DNA of 64,000 bases from Vibrio tasmaniensis (GTDB lineage Bacteria; Pseudomonadota; Gammaproteobacteria; Enterobacterales; Vibrionaceae). Position numbers and translations under genes: made by a program. The stretch spans positions 2,976,001-3,040,000 of the forward strand of contig NZ_AP025510.1 in NCBI RefSeq assembly GCF_024347635.1, in the 5' to 3' direction. Shown piece after piece: positions 45,279 through 54,871 of the stretch. Position 1 is the first letter of the stretch, and every line of letters starts with the position of its first letter. Below the pieces are notes generated by a model. It had not been told where the DNA came from. It saw nothing but the letters and a program-made list of their open reading frames with translations, and searched no databases.

Positions 45279-46236
45279 AAGGCAACCTTTTAAAAGACTC
45301 GACAATACTTCCTAATGCACTATTGGCTTTACTACCTTCAACTACCTTCTCGTAATAACTAACATACGCTGCAGCCATGACATTGGCATTGAATTGATCT
45401 CTCGCGTATTCATTACAACGAGCAGATTCATAGGTGTCAGAATTTAAGATCCCTTCTACGAGATCTTGTTCACAGCTCGATAAAAGGCCTACCTCACTAG
45501 AAACTAATTCCGGCAGTGAGCCATAGGGTGTACCAAACACAGGACAACCAAAATACAAACTCTCTGTAATCGCCAAGCCAAACGGTTCATGCCAAGTCAC
45601 GGGGAATATCAGACCTTTTGACTGAGTCATGATCTGAGATTTCGTGGTATCGTCCACCATCCCTAAAAAACGAACATGACGATCTAACGTTAATCTGAAA
45701 CCCATTTTTAGGTTCAATCGATGACCGCCCAAGACATCAAGCTGCTGACCCGCTTTCTTGGTAATATCAATGGCACCTTGAACATTTTTAACTCGCCACG
45801 CCGCTTTACCAAGAAAATGGAAACGTTCTCGTTTCAAGTTAAAGTTAGGCTTTTGGTAGTTATCCCAATTCAAGCCATTGTACACATAAGCTTGTGCACC
45901 ATGATTTTTTGCATGCTGAGATGAAACAAAGACGGTATTAGGGTCAATAGGGCCGTCTGAATTACCATGCTGCGTTAAAATGTAGGGATAAGAGATAGGC
46001 TCTAGATCAGAGTGGAAATGTACAACATCAATATCATTTGGAAGCTGACTTTGCAGTGGTACATTCGGTTGATACTCGATGACTCTCGCCCAATCACACT
46101 TTGTGCCTTTGCCAGCGAGCAGCGTCACTCGGTGCCCGGCAAGATGCAAAGCATAAACTAAGTCCCAAATGACTCGTTCGGTTCCACCATAATTCACCAC
46201 AGGTAACGTGGCTCTTGTATACATTAAAATATTCAT
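45268..46236 (-). CDS. GT4 glycosyltransferase of the LPS core
   Basis: A 322-residue GT-B transferase. The N-terminus (NILMYTRATLPVVNYGGTER) and the C-terminal signature (GLIFPVTWHEPFGLAITESL, YFGCPVFGTPYGSLPE) are typical of family 4. The donor is unknown. ATG 46236 is chosen over GTG 46242. It is followed, with an 11-bp overlap, by the frameshifted glycosyltransferase and preceded closely by coaD. Confidence 0.85.
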   Translation of the reverse strand: MNILMYTRATLPVVNYGGTERVIWDLVYALHLAGHRVTLLAGKGTKCDWARVIEYQPNVPLQSQLPNDIDVVHFHSDLEPISYPYILTQHGNSDGPIDPNTVFVSSQHAKNHGAQAYVYNGLNWDNYQKPNFNLKRERFHFLGKAAWRVKNVQGAIDITKKAGQQLDVLGGHRLNLKMGFRLTLDRHVRFLGMVDDTTKSQIMTQSKGLIFPVTWHEPFGLAITESLYFGCPVFGTPYGSLPELVSSEVGLLSSCEQDLVEGILNSDTYESARCNEYARDQFNANVMAAAYVSYYEKVVEGSKANSALGSIVESFKRLPYER

Positions 46237-46242
46237 AATCAC

Positions 46243-46731
46243 TTAATTTTTAAAAGCTTTTACTTTAGCGACAACAGCTTGATGAACACACCCTGGAACA
46301 AATTGCTCTATTTTTCCACCATGAATAGCGACTTCACGAACCAATGTTGATGATAAAAAAGCAAACTCTTCTGAAGGTGTCAAAAACAGGCTCTCTAGTT
46401 CTGGTTTTAATCGACGATACATTGTCGTCAAACCAAATTCATACTCAAAATCCATTGTCGTTCTTAAGCCACGCACCAAAATTGAGGCGTTTTGCTCGGT
46501 CGCGAAATCAACCAGTAAACCGCTAAAACCTTCAACGGAAACATTAGGTAATTCATGGCAAGTTTCTCGCAATAAGGCCACACGCTCATCTAAGCTAAAT
46601 AAGGTGGCTTTACTTGGGCTCTCTGCGACACCAATGACAAGTTTTTCAAACATACATGCGGCACGTTTAATTAAGTCATAATGGCCGTTAGTCACTGGAT
46701 CAAAAGTACCTGGGTATATTGCTATTTTCAT
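46243..46731 (-). CDS. coaD: Phosphopantetheine adenylyltransferase
   Basis: A 162-residue enzyme of coenzyme A synthesis transferring AMP from ATP to 4'-phosphopantetheine. It has the nucleotidyltransferase motif [15 protein letters not shown] at the N-terminus and [11 protein letters not shown] near residue 128. Its location inside the LPS core cluster, next to waa genes, is the conserved gammaproteobacterial position. Confidence 0.97.
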   Translation of the reverse strand: MKIAIYPGTFDPVTNGHYDLIKRAACMFEKLVIGVAESPSKATLFSLDERVALLRETCHELPNVSVEGFSGLLVDFATEQNASILVRGLRTTMDFEYEFGLTTMYRRLKPELESLFLTPSEEFAFLSSTLVREVAIHGGKIEQFVPGCVHQAVVAKVKAFKN

Positions 46732-46740
46732 GACATTCCT

Positions 46741-47805
46741 TTATTCACTGGATGTTTTCTTGTTTTTCAATCGGCCTAATACACGGTCTAGCTGCTCAAT
46801 CACCGATTCTGTAGAAATAAGAGCCATAAGATCTTTTCCTTTTACTCGGGTTCCCCATGGAAGCTCGTCAACCGCTTTACCGTGTTGCTCTTCAGCAATC
46901 TGTTCATAGACAGAAACCACACTGTCTAAACTATGGTAAGGCCCTGTTCGCATTGGGTTACTGTGCGCATACAAACCAATCACGGGGACACCTTGAGTCG
47001 TCGCAATGTGTGCAGGCCCTGAATCAGGAGCGATCACAACACTGGATTTACCAATCACTGCGGTAAGCTGCTTTAACGAGGTTGAGCCTACTAAGTTAAT
47101 ACAAGGTGATGTCATGTGCTGAGAGATATTGTCGGTTAAATTGCGCTCTCTATCCGTTGGAGCACCACAAAAAACTACTTTGAAGCCTAACTGATAAGCG
47201 TGATCGGCGACAGCGGCATAGCGCTCAACTAACCAGTTTCTCTCATCTTTACTCGCGGCAGGGCTAATAACAATATACGGCTCATGCGCAAGCTCGATCG
47301 ATCGTCTTTGATCTTCATCAGACAAAGCAAGATCCCATGTCGGCACCTGTTTGGGACATCCCAAAAAGTAAGCAAATTCAGAGAAATTATCCAACACATG
47401 AGATGCGTCCGTTTTTGGTAGCTTGCGGTTGGTAAAGAGCCACTGCCCCTCTTTGGCACGTGTCCAACTAAAACCAAGTTTTACTTTTGCCTTTACTCCG
47501 ATCGTTAACAGGCTGGCTCTTAATGCAACTTGCATATGCAGTAAATAATCAAACCGAGTTGGACGCAGGGATCCCCATACTTCTTTCATTCCTTTTAGGC
47601 CGCGTTTTTTATCAAACACGACAACTTGAATTCCAGGTATATCACCAAGTAATTGAGCTTCGATTTTTCCCATCACCCAGGTGATCTGACATTCTGGATA
47701 GGTAGCTTGAATAAGTTGCACCACAGAAAGGGCATGACAAACGTCACCAATGGCAGATAAACGCAGAATACAAATAGATTTTGGAGCAGAAAGAGCGTTA
47801 TTCAT
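46741..47805 (-). CDS. GT9 heptosyltransferase-family protein
   Basis: A 354-residue GT-B enzyme of glycosyltransferase family 9. The N-terminus has ICILRLSAIGDVCHALSVVQ and the C-terminal half VVIAPDSGPAHIATTQGVPV followed by IGLYAHSNPMRTGPY. GT9 proteins transfer heptose from ADP-heptose to the LPS inner core; WaaC- versus WaaQ-like specificity cannot be decided from sequence by eye. It begins within the end of another GT9 gene (8-bp overlap). Confidence 0.88.
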   Translation of the reverse strand: MNNALSAPKSICILRLSAIGDVCHALSVVQLIQATYPECQITWVMGKIEAQLLGDIPGIQVVVFDKKRGLKGMKEVWGSLRPTRFDYLLHMQVALRASLLTIGVKAKVKLGFSWTRAKEGQWLFTNRKLPKTDASHVLDNFSEFAYFLGCPKQVPTWDLALSDEDQRRSIELAHEPYIVISPAASKDERNWLVERYAAVADHAYQLGFKVVFCGAPTDRERNLTDNISQHMTSPCINLVGSTSLKQLTAVIGKSSVVIAPDSGPAHIATTQGVPVIGLYAHSNPMRTGPYHSLDSVVSVYEQIAEEQHGKAVDELPWGTRVKGKDLMALISTESVIEQLDRVLGRLKNKKTSSE

Positions 47806-48898
47806 TGATCGATTCCAATGGCATCATTTCTAGAACAGCAGAAACAACGTTATCTGGCTTGATATCTTGAAGGCATGGCGAATAGACATCATCGCTAATC
47901 TGACATCTGTTTTTATAGCAAGGGACGCAGTTACGTTCAGATTGCACAAGTCTAATATTGGCGACTCTTTGGGAGCTAACACCATTGCTGTATAAATTGT
48001 TCGTTACATCAATTGGCTCTTCATATGGCCAAGGTGACCACATGCTTGCTGGCGCCACGCTAATAATAGATACAATTGGGATAGAGTAACCTGATGCGAG
48101 GTGACCCGGGCCACTATCAGGTCCAAGAAAACCATCACTGTGTTTTATTAATACCGAAGTTTGAGCTAATGATAATTCCCCCAAAACACTGACCAGTTGA
48201 TTCGATTCAGGAACTTGGCTAATGATTTGTTCAACAATGGTCTCGTCTCGTTCTAATTTAGCGCCAGATAATACAATATTATAACCTGAAGATATCAGAC
48301 GATTGATGACTTCAACCCAATACGAGACTGGCCACTGCTTAATTTCGTTGGAGGATGGCGCATGTACAACAATGTAGTTTGATGGCAATCTCTTTTGAAC
48401 TGCTGAAGGTAATAACTCTTCGGGAGACACAAGCCGTGCAATACAATTAACATCTATGGTATCCAGCATACGAGCAACGCGACTCATTTTATGCTCAAAG
48501 CGATGCTGTTCTTTAATGTAATGAGTATAAATTAACTTTTTAACCCAGGCGCCAGAAAGCGATTCATCAATTGCACCAAGTCTTTTCTTACCAAAGATAA
48601 AACTATAGATAGCGGTTCTATCATTAAGCATTTCATTGACGACTAAATCATATCGACCATGCGTTTTTAAAATCCGGTAATAGTCCTTAACGGATGCTCT
48701 TGGCGGAATTTCAACTAAAGAGTCAACGTCTGGATTGGTACCAAAAACCATCTCCCCTCTAGCATTAACTAACACATCTATTATGGCGGTCGGAAACGCT
48801 TTTCTCAGACTATGGGTAAAAGCAGAGATCAACAAACTATCACCAATGCAATGAGTGGCAACAACTAATATTTTTTGGTAACTACATGAATCGTTCAT
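47798..48898 (-). CDS. GT9 heptosyltransferase-family protein
   Basis: A 366-residue family 9 transferase. It has ILVVATHCIGDSLLISAFTH at the N-terminus and SDGFLGPDSGPGHLASGYSI near residue 255. A cysteine-rich segment, CVPCYKNRCQISDDVYSPC, near 330 resembles the CRPCF...C cluster of WaaF-type enzymes. It probably adds a heptose in the core. It is divergent from kdkA with only 71 bp between, so both promoters must lie there. Confidence 0.85.
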   Translation of the reverse strand: MNDSCSYQKILVVATHCIGDSLLISAFTHSLRKAFPTAIIDVLVNARGEMVFGTNPDVDSLVEIPPRASVKDYYRILKTHGRYDLVVNEMLNDRTAIYSFIFGKKRLGAIDESLSGAWVKKLIYTHYIKEQHRFEHKMSRVARMLDTIDVNCIARLVSPEELLPSAVQKRLPSNYIVVHAPSSNEIKQWPVSYWVEVINRLISSGYNIVLSGAKLERDETIVEQIISQVPESNQLVSVLGELSLAQTSVLIKHSDGFLGPDSGPGHLASGYSIPIVSIISVAPASMWSPWPYEEPIDVTNNLYSNGVSSQRVANIRLVQSERNCVPCYKNRCQISDDVYSPCLQDIKPDNVVSAVLEMMPLESINE

Positions 48899-48969
48899 TA
48901 ATCTGTTCGGCGTTTGATATACTGTTCTACCAAGTATGCCATAAACTCCCCAATACGAGACAGTGATTC

Positions 48970-49692
48970 ATGTTTACAACAAAGCAAATCCATAAAACAA
49001 CGTACTGGTATAACCCTAAGTTACTCACCGAAGATGTTGAATTGGCTTTTTCTGTGGATTATTGGAAGGCGAATCAAGCAATACTGGGGCACGCTCAAGG
49101 TAGAGGAACAACATGGTTTGTTAAGGGAGAAAAAAGCGATTTCGCTCTTCGACATTATCATCGCGGCGGTTTGTTTGGAAAACTCGTTCGAGACAGCTAT
49201 TTATTTACGGGGTTAGAGAGCTCACGAGCATACCAAGAGCTAATATTACTTGAGCTCCTCGCTAAACATAACGTTAATGTCCCGACACCCGTTGCTGCGA
49301 AAGTTTCGCAAGAAGGGGTCGTTTACAAGGCCGATATCTTAATTGAAAAGATTTCCGACGCCGAAGACCTAGTAAAGATACTGTCGAACAAAAAACTATC
49401 CGATACCCATTTAAACGATATTGGGCATCAAATTCGAAAAATGCACGATGCCGGGGTCAATCATACCGACCTCAATATCCATAACATTCTCGTTGATAAA
49501 GCAGACAAGGTTTGGATTATTGATTTCGATAAATGCGTAACGCAAACAGGTAATAACTGGAAAGAGAGTAATTTAAAGCGACTTAAGCGCTCATTCGAAA
49601 AAGAAGTTCGATTGGGAAGGATTGATGCTCAGCACTTTGATTTTTCACAAATTGAACAAGGGTACAAAGTGAGTACCCTTGAGAGACTATGA
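48970..49692 (+). CDS. kdkA: Kdo kinase (3-deoxy-D-manno-octulosonic acid 4-phosphotransferase)
   Basis: A 240-residue protein-kinase-like enzyme phosphorylating Kdo in the LPS inner core, as in Haemophilus and Vibrio, which carry one Kdo with a phosphate. The catalytic loop is HTDLNIHNILVD (near residue 160) and the metal-binding motif VWIIDFDKC (near 176). WFVKGEKSDFALRHYHRGG is the N-terminal lobe. It is the only plus-strand gene in this part of the core cluster. Confidence 0.93.
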   Translation: MFTTKQIHKTTYWYNPKLLTEDVELAFSVDYWKANQAILGHAQGRGTTWFVKGEKSDFALRHYHRGGLFGKLVRDSYLFTGLESSRAYQELILLELLAKHNVNVPTPVAAKVSQEGVVYKADILIEKISDAEDLVKILSNKKLSDTHLNDIGHQIRKMHDAGVNHTDLNIHNILVDKADKVWIIDFDKCVTQTGNNWKESNLKRLKRSFEKEVRLGRIDAQHFDFSQIEQGYKVSTLERL

Positions 49693-49693
49693 T

Positions 49694-50587
49694 TTATTCT
49701 TCTTTCAAACCAAATAACTTACGAAGTTTCTTTTTCTTTTTATAGATATGCCCTCGAATCACTTCAGCAAGAGGGCGCTTGAAGGACACTTCTTTAGCTA
49801 AGCGTATTTGCTCTTCAAATGGTTTATCTCCATGTTCTTCAAAGAACTGTTCCAACACCGTTCTCGCCCAGTCTTTTCGTCCACTCGTTGAATAATGATT
49901 GAGCCAAGCTTTCGCGGGTTCAATATTCACCTGTGTAGAGAGTGCTTCAGATAACGCAAACTGCTCTAAAGTGTGCGCCTCACACCCTTCTTGACGTAAC
50001 GCTTGAATCAACACATCGGCATGATCAAACGCTGATGTGTGTTTTCCGGTGATACCGATGACTGCCGACGCCCACATAACTGAGTCTGGATTGGTGCGGT
50101 AGACACTGCCATCCATAAGCTTTATATCTCTATCTCTAATATGTGCGTATTCATTGGTGCTTGGCAAAGTATTGATGTTCACTTCAGAGCAAAACAGTAA
50201 CGCGTTTTTATCCGATATAGAGTCGAAGTAAACATTTGTTGGCACGTTAAAGTACGTATCTGTATCGAGAAAAAGCAGTTTATCTTCAGGATTCAACTCT
50301 AAATTATCACAAAGATATTTTAAGCCGCGGTTCTTAATTCTAAAGTGATAAGTATTGTCTAGACTCCATTCAGCCTTTTGAGCCGGCGATATCGGAAACA
50401 CTTTAATTGGCATATTAGCGAAGTGCTCAGGCTCTTCCGCTAGAACAGAGATTTCAGGCCTAGTTCCATTTGCCTCAACCCAATTGGCTAAAAAAGACAA
50501 AATGCAAAACCTTGCGCCTTGATAGTAAGTTCTATCATTGCCATAAATGACAAATGTTAAGTGTTTTCTAGCCAATTCTGATTTCAT
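49694..50587 (-). CDS. Putative GT-A glycosyltransferase
   Basis: A 297-residue cytosolic protein with features of a nucleotide-diphospho-sugar transferase: TFVIYGNDRTYYQGARFCIL at the N-terminus and the metal-binding DxD in EDKLLFLDTDTYFNVPTNVY near residue 105. The C-terminus is very basic (IYKKKKKLRKLFG), suggesting membrane contact. I cannot assign a family or substrate confidently; GT8-like is possible. It lies 3 bp after the GT25 gene, so it belongs to the waaA operon. Confidence 0.6.
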   Translation of the reverse strand: MKSELARKHLTFVIYGNDRTYYQGARFCILSFLANWVEANGTRPEISVLAEEPEHFANMPIKVFPISPAQKAEWSLDNTYHFRIKNRGLKYLCDNLELNPEDKLLFLDTDTYFNVPTNVYFDSISDKNALLFCSEVNINTLPSTNEYAHIRDRDIKLMDGSVYRTNPDSVMWASAVIGITGKHTSAFDHADVLIQALRQEGCEAHTLEQFALSEALSTQVNIEPAKAWLNHYSTSGRKDWARTVLEQFFEEHGDKPFEEQIRLAKEVSFKRPLAEVIRGHIYKKKKKLRKLFGLKEE

Positions 50588-50590
50588 AAT

Positions 50591-51331
50591 TTAGTACTTC
50601 GTAATATTTTTAAAAAGTGCTTTATGCTTGCTGCTGACATGGCTTCGAACATGAGTTCGGTATCCCTCTTTAAACCAACTTCTAATCGTCGCATAAAGCC
50701 CTGAGGATCTACCGCTCAACTCGCTATCAAATGCACCGGTTTTGCTGCCCTGTCGAACCAAAGGTGGGTGTGTCCAAAAAATATTGTACTCTAATGTCGT
50801 TCGTTCATTACCAATATAACCATCAATAGGTGCGTCGGTTATATTGCTTTCCATATGCTCTACCATTGCGCGAGCAAAACTAAGGTCGTAAAGCAAACCA
50901 CCAGTAAGCTTGTTCGTTTTACACAAGTACAGATGTTGATTTGGTACTCTTACTGATGTGGGTACTAAACTCGACGCCTCTTCAATATTGACAAGATACT
51001 TTTCTTCACCAACAAGCTCGCTTTGGAAAGCTTCTAGTTGCTCAATAAAATCGCTATTTAAAAAAGCATCATCTTCTAACACTAATACTTGTGGAATTTG
51101 TTCTTCTACGACTTTTTTCATCACTAAGTAGTGCTTATAAAAACAAGATTTCTCAGGGAGCCTCAGTGAGTCGTCAAAGAAACCATTTCTAACGTCATCA
51201 GATAGATCATCGATATCACCAGCTAACATATATTCGTAATCAGTGATGCCTACTTCTGGCAGGTGCTTATCTATATGTTTTCTACGTTCTTCGTAGCCTT
51301 TGCTTACATGAATAACAAAAGTTTTGATCAT
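50591..51331 (-). CDS. Family 25 LPS glycosyltransferase
   Basis: A 246-residue GT25 (Lex2B/LpsA-type) transferase. FVIHVSKGYEERRKHIDKHL at the N-terminus and QVLVLEDDAFLNSDFIEQL with the EDD metal motif near residue 88 are diagnostic, as is GGLLYDLSFARAMVEHM. These enzymes add galactose or glucose to the outer core. It overlaps the waaA stop by 4 bp. Confidence 0.88.
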   Translation of the reverse strand: MIKTFVIHVSKGYEERRKHIDKHLPEVGITDYEYMLAGDIDDLSDDVRNGFFDDSLRLPEKSCFYKHYLVMKKVVEEQIPQVLVLEDDAFLNSDFIEQLEAFQSELVGEEKYLVNIEEASSLVPTSVRVPNQHLYLCKTNKLTGGLLYDLSFARAMVEHMESNITDAPIDGYIGNERTTLEYNIFWTHPPLVRQGSKTGAFDSELSGRSSGLYATIRSWFKEGYRTHVRSHVSSKHKALFKNITKY

Positions 51332-52647
51332 GGTGATGTCTCAATATTGGTTGACTGATTATTGGTGGCTGAATGATGTATCAATTGGAGTGTTTTGTGT
51401 AACGCACCTTGATTCTGTTGAACTATACCATAGCCTATTCGCCCTTTTTCAATTAACTCTTTAGGCTTGGATAATGCACTGATTATTTGTAAAGCAAGCT
51501 CATTCTCATCGGCTACAACAGACAGTGCGCTTGACTCGATCAATTGATTCGCTAAATCTGAAAAATTAAAGTAGCTCGGCCCTGTTAAGCAGTATTTTTG
51601 AAGTAATGCAGGTTCGATGAAGTTATGCCCGCCTACTTTCTTTCCAAGTAGGCTTCCTCCCATAAAGACGAGATCACTCGCAGAAAGCATAACCATAAGC
51701 TCTCCCATCGTATCTCCTAGGTAGACATCGACATCGAGTGGTAACTCGTCAACAACTTCGGTTCGACGAACCAAAACTAAGCCTTGGTTTTGGGCCAATT
51801 CTGCAACTGAATCAAACCGTTCAGGATGACGAGGTACTATCACTAAGAGTAATTTAGGCAGTTCTCTTTTGGCTTGTTGATAAGCTCTAAATATTTGTTC
51901 ATCTTCGCCCGCATGAGTGCTCGCGGCGACGAAAATCGGCCTATCCTGTCCCAAAATACTTTTAAGATGTTCACCTTGTGCGATTATATTATTATCAATC
52001 GACACATCGTACTTAATTGAGCCAGTGACAATGACTTTTTCGCTCGGCGCACCTAGCAACTCAAATCGAGATTTGTCATCAGAGTGTACCGTCAATATTA
52101 AACTTAACTTAGAGATAGTCGGATAAATTAACGAACTCATTTTTTGATAATTACGGGCTGATTTTTCGGATAATCGTCCATTGACTAATATCATCGGAAT
52201 ATCATTTTTAGCAACGGTGTTAATGGTGTTCGGCCATAATTCCGTTTCAATAATGAGCATGTTGTCTGGCTGAATGCGGTTGATAAAACGTTGAACACAC
52301 CAACTGAAATCAATAGGCATATAACGGTGGCTAATCGAACCGCTCATCTTTTCTACCTGTTCAGCGCCTGTACTCGTTGTTGTAGTGATCAGTATTCTTT
52401 TATCTGGGTTTTGTATCGCCAGTTGTTCAACTAACTTCTTACTCGCCAGCACTTCCCCTACTGAAACGGCATGAATCCAAATCACACCCGATTGTCTATT
52501 CTTAATAGGCGGTGTAAATCCGAAATGCTCTTTCCAGCGATGACCAAAAGGCGGTTTGTTTGCTTTGGAGCGATATAGGCCCCAAAGCAGAATAGGGCTA
52601 ATAAGGAAAAGTAGCGCGGTATAGGCCCAACGAACGACGATGCTCAT
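51328..52647 (-). CDS. waaA: Kdo transferase
   Basis: A 439-residue inner-membrane GT-B (GT30) enzyme that transfers Kdo from CMP-Kdo to lipid IVA. An N-terminal anchor (YTALLFLISPILLWGLY) is followed by HRWKEHFGF, holding the catalytic glutamate, GVIWIHAVSVGEVLASKKLV, IETELWPN, and GGSLLGKKVGGHNFIEPALL near the end. The presence of kdkA in the same locus suggests a monofunctional type adding one Kdo. An AAGG site precedes the ATG. Confidence 0.96.
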   Translation of the reverse strand: MSIVVRWAYTALLFLISPILLWGLYRSKANKPPFGHRWKEHFGFTPPIKNRQSGVIWIHAVSVGEVLASKKLVEQLAIQNPDKRILITTTTSTGAEQVEKMSGSISHRYMPIDFSWCVQRFINRIQPDNMLIIETELWPNTINTVAKNDIPMILVNGRLSEKSARNYQKMSSLIYPTISKLSLILTVHSDDKSRFELLGAPSEKVIVTGSIKYDVSIDNNIIAQGEHLKSILGQDRPIFVAASTHAGEDEQIFRAYQQAKRELPKLLLVIVPRHPERFDSVAELAQNQGLVLVRRTEVVDELPLDVDVYLGDTMGELMVMLSASDLVFMGGSLLGKKVGGHNFIEPALLQKYCLTGPSYFNFSDLANQLIESSALSVVADENELALQIISALSKPKELIEKGRIGYGIVQQNQGALHKTLQLIHHSATNNQSTNIETSP

Positions 52648-52660
52648 ATAACGACCTTAT

Positions 52661-53716
52661 TTATATTTTACCTTGGGAAATAACATCAAACTGCTCAATA
52701 GCACTAATGACTCTACTCGGCATTAACTCAGTTAGGCACTTTAGATGCTGCTTGGGACAAGTTCGTTCAAAGCAAGGTCGGCACTCAATATCAGTATTGA
52801 TGATTGCCAGTTTGTTGGTTAGCGGAGGCGTATATTTAGGTGAACTAGAGCCATAAACAGCCACGACATTACAGCCCACCGCGGCGGCCACATGCATCAG
52901 CCCAGAATCATTGCTAACGACAGTACGACAAGCCCCGATCAAGTCTACAGCCTGAATTAAGCTCGTATCTCCAGCTAAATTGAAGCAATGCTGCTGCATA
53001 TTAACAGGGACTTGTTCGATTATCTTTTGGGTTACTTCACGATCTTTAGCCGAGCCAAACAACCACACTTGGTAACCTTGCTTTATCATCGCTGTCGCTG
53101 CTGTTGCAAAGTGATTATCAGGCCAACGTTTCGCAGGGCCAAACTCAGCTCCAGGACATAAACCAAGGACAGGCCTTTGATTGTTTAAACCAAATTGCTC
53201 CATAGCTTCTTGTTGGCTGGAGTCAACAACTTGTAGGCTTGGAAAAGGTAATGATGACAATTCACCTAAACAACCACTACCCGTCATTTCAGCTTTAGGG
53301 TGCGCTAACGCTACATATCGCTCTAACATGTATTGAAACGCTTTTTTATTGGTTCTAACGTTATTAAGCAAACCAAAACGCATTTCACCTTTCCAACCAA
53401 CTCGTTCAGGAACGCGTGCAAACAGGGGAATTAAAGCTGATTTCGCGGAGTTAGGTAATACGTACGCTTTATCGTACTGTACTTCCCTCAATGATTTTCC
53501 GAGTCTATAACGAGATTTCAGATCAAATTGCCCATGCCCTAGTGGCATTTCAAGAGCTTGGTTAACTTGTGGCATTCTTTCCAAAATAGGCTTACACCAT
53601 GCTGGCGCTAAAACATCAATTTTTGCGTCAGGATACTGTCTTTGCAACTCAATATATAAGCCTTGAGACATTACCATGTCTCCAACCCATGACGGGCCAA
53701 TAATCAGAATTTTCAT
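52661..53716 (-). CDS. waaF: ADP-heptose:LPS heptosyltransferase II
   Basis: A 351-residue GT9 enzyme. KILIIGPSWVGDMVMSQGLY is the WaaF N-terminal signature. LCPGAEFGPAKRWPDNHFA, VVSNDSGLMHVAAAVGCNVV and the cysteine segment ECRPCFERTCPKQHLKC follow in the expected order. It adds the second heptose to the inner core. It overlaps the GT90 gene by 4 bp upstream. Confidence 0.95.
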   Translation of the reverse strand: MKILIIGPSWVGDMVMSQGLYIELQRQYPDAKIDVLAPAWCKPILERMPQVNQALEMPLGHGQFDLKSRYRLGKSLREVQYDKAYVLPNSAKSALIPLFARVPERVGWKGEMRFGLLNNVRTNKKAFQYMLERYVALAHPKAEMTGSGCLGELSSLPFPSLQVVDSSQQEAMEQFGLNNQRPVLGLCPGAEFGPAKRWPDNHFATAATAMIKQGYQVWLFGSAKDREVTQKIIEQVPVNMQQHCFNLAGDTSLIQAVDLIGACRTVVSNDSGLMHVAAAVGCNVVAVYGSSSPKYTPPLTNKLAIINTDIECRPCFERTCPKQHLKCLTELMPSRVISAIEQFDVISQGKI

Positions 53717-54663
53717 TTGTCTTGCTCGTTAATAGCGTGTTCGTGAGTAGCTTGGCCAGATAGTCTAAAATATTCTTGAAGTGTTTTAATGCAAACCAAT
53801 TTTTCTAGTTGTTCATCCTGGAAAGGAGCAAGGTATTTATGCGCATTTTTGATCATCTGTTCAGACTCTTTAGGGTTGTCTAAATAGTATTGAATTTTTT
53901 GCTCAAAATCCGACCAGTCATCCTTCACCTCTACATAATGTATGCCTGGCTGCAGAGTGCCTTCCATAAACCACGTTTCAAACTTCATTTTTGGAGTAAC
54001 GACAAGTGAGTTCGAAGACATTGCCCATTTCAAGTTTGATGCAACATCGTTCCCTTCAAGGCAAATAATAAATTTGTACTGAAGCTGCTCTTCGACTGTC
54101 ATAAATGGCTGTTGCCACTCTGGGTGCTGCTCTGAAACATTCGATTGACCTGCATTCATCAGTGGATGACCATACAGAGTTTCCATAAAACGAATTCTGT
54201 GTGGTTGAGTCACAGCACCACGAAATACGGCCATATTTTTTTTATCAGAAAAACTTAAGCTATCATCCACGAATCGGAAATGACGACGCTTATCTAATTT
54301 AAATAGTACAGAGTTACTATTGTTCCCATCAATCGGACGAGCTTTAAATAACGTTGGAACTGGCTCTATATGCGTTTCATCACCAAAGTAGTAACTGAAA
54401 CGAAAATACTTTGGAAAATAATGAAGAAACTCTTTAAGATCAAAGAAATAAGATGTGTAGCCTTTTCGAGAATAATTACTAATCTCGCAGCTTAGACTAG
54501 CCTTATCAAAGTCGACGAGCCCTTTCACATAATAACTTACTCTGGTTTTTATATAGTCAGCTTGACCGGAATATGACTTTTCCAGCTTTTCAAACTGTTT
54601 TGAAAAATACAAACGAGGTGCGATAGAGAGCAAGGCATGTTTTAGATAATAAAATATCTTCAT
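53713..54663 (-). CDS. Family 90 glycosyltransferase (LpsA/CAP10-like)
   Basis: A 316-residue protein of the GT90 group. The diagnostic region is NMAVFRGAVTQPHRIRFMET near residue 145, followed by KFIICLEGNDVASNLKWAMS and SLVVTPKMKFETWFMEGTLQ with the CAP10-like arrangement. Bacterial GT90 members (LpsA of Pasteurellaceae) transfer sugars to the LPS core. It overlaps waaF and possibly a small upstream ORF by 4 bp each. Confidence 0.85.
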   Translation of the reverse strand: MKIFYYLKHALLSIAPRLYFSKQFEKLEKSYSGQADYIKTRVSYYVKGLVDFDKASLSCEISNYSRKGYTSYFFDLKEFLHYFPKYFRFSYYFGDETHIEPVPTLFKARPIDGNNSNSVLFKLDKRRHFRFVDDSLSFSDKKNMAVFRGAVTQPHRIRFMETLYGHPLMNAGQSNVSEQHPEWQQPFMTVEEQLQYKFIICLEGNDVASNLKWAMSSNSLVVTPKMKFETWFMEGTLQPGIHYVEVKDDWSDFEQKIQYYLDNPKESEQMIKNAHKYLAPFQDEQLEKLVCIKTLQEYFRLSGQATHEHAINEQDK

Positions 54664-54869
54664 AGTTTCTCTTTATATTTTATTTTTGCGTAATGTAACG
54701 AAGGCAAAGTCAGCAGCCATAGGTAAGGAATTATCAACAAAGCTCTAGAGGTAGACTCTGCCTTTAGAAATGAAGACGACAAATTCCACAATAATACCCG
54801 TAATTTTATCAGATAAAGTGCCCTAGACACAGCTTCAAGTGATATCAACTTCTGTATTGAGAAGGACAC
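54660..54869 (-). CDS. Possible small membrane ORF between mutM and GT90
   Basis: A 69-codon frame starting at a GTG (54869) just after the mutM stop and overlapping the GT90 ATG by 4 bp. It includes a hydrophobic stretch (ALLIIPYLWLLTLPSLHYA). The 4-bp coupling is suggestive, but there is no good ribosome-binding site and no recognised family. It could be the decayed end of a larger LPS gene or simply non-coding. Confidence 0.3.
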   Translation of the reverse strand: MSFSIQKLISLEAVSRALYLIKLRVLLWNLSSSFLKAESTSRALLIIPYLWLLTLPSLHYAKIKYKEKL

Positions 54870-54871
54870 AT

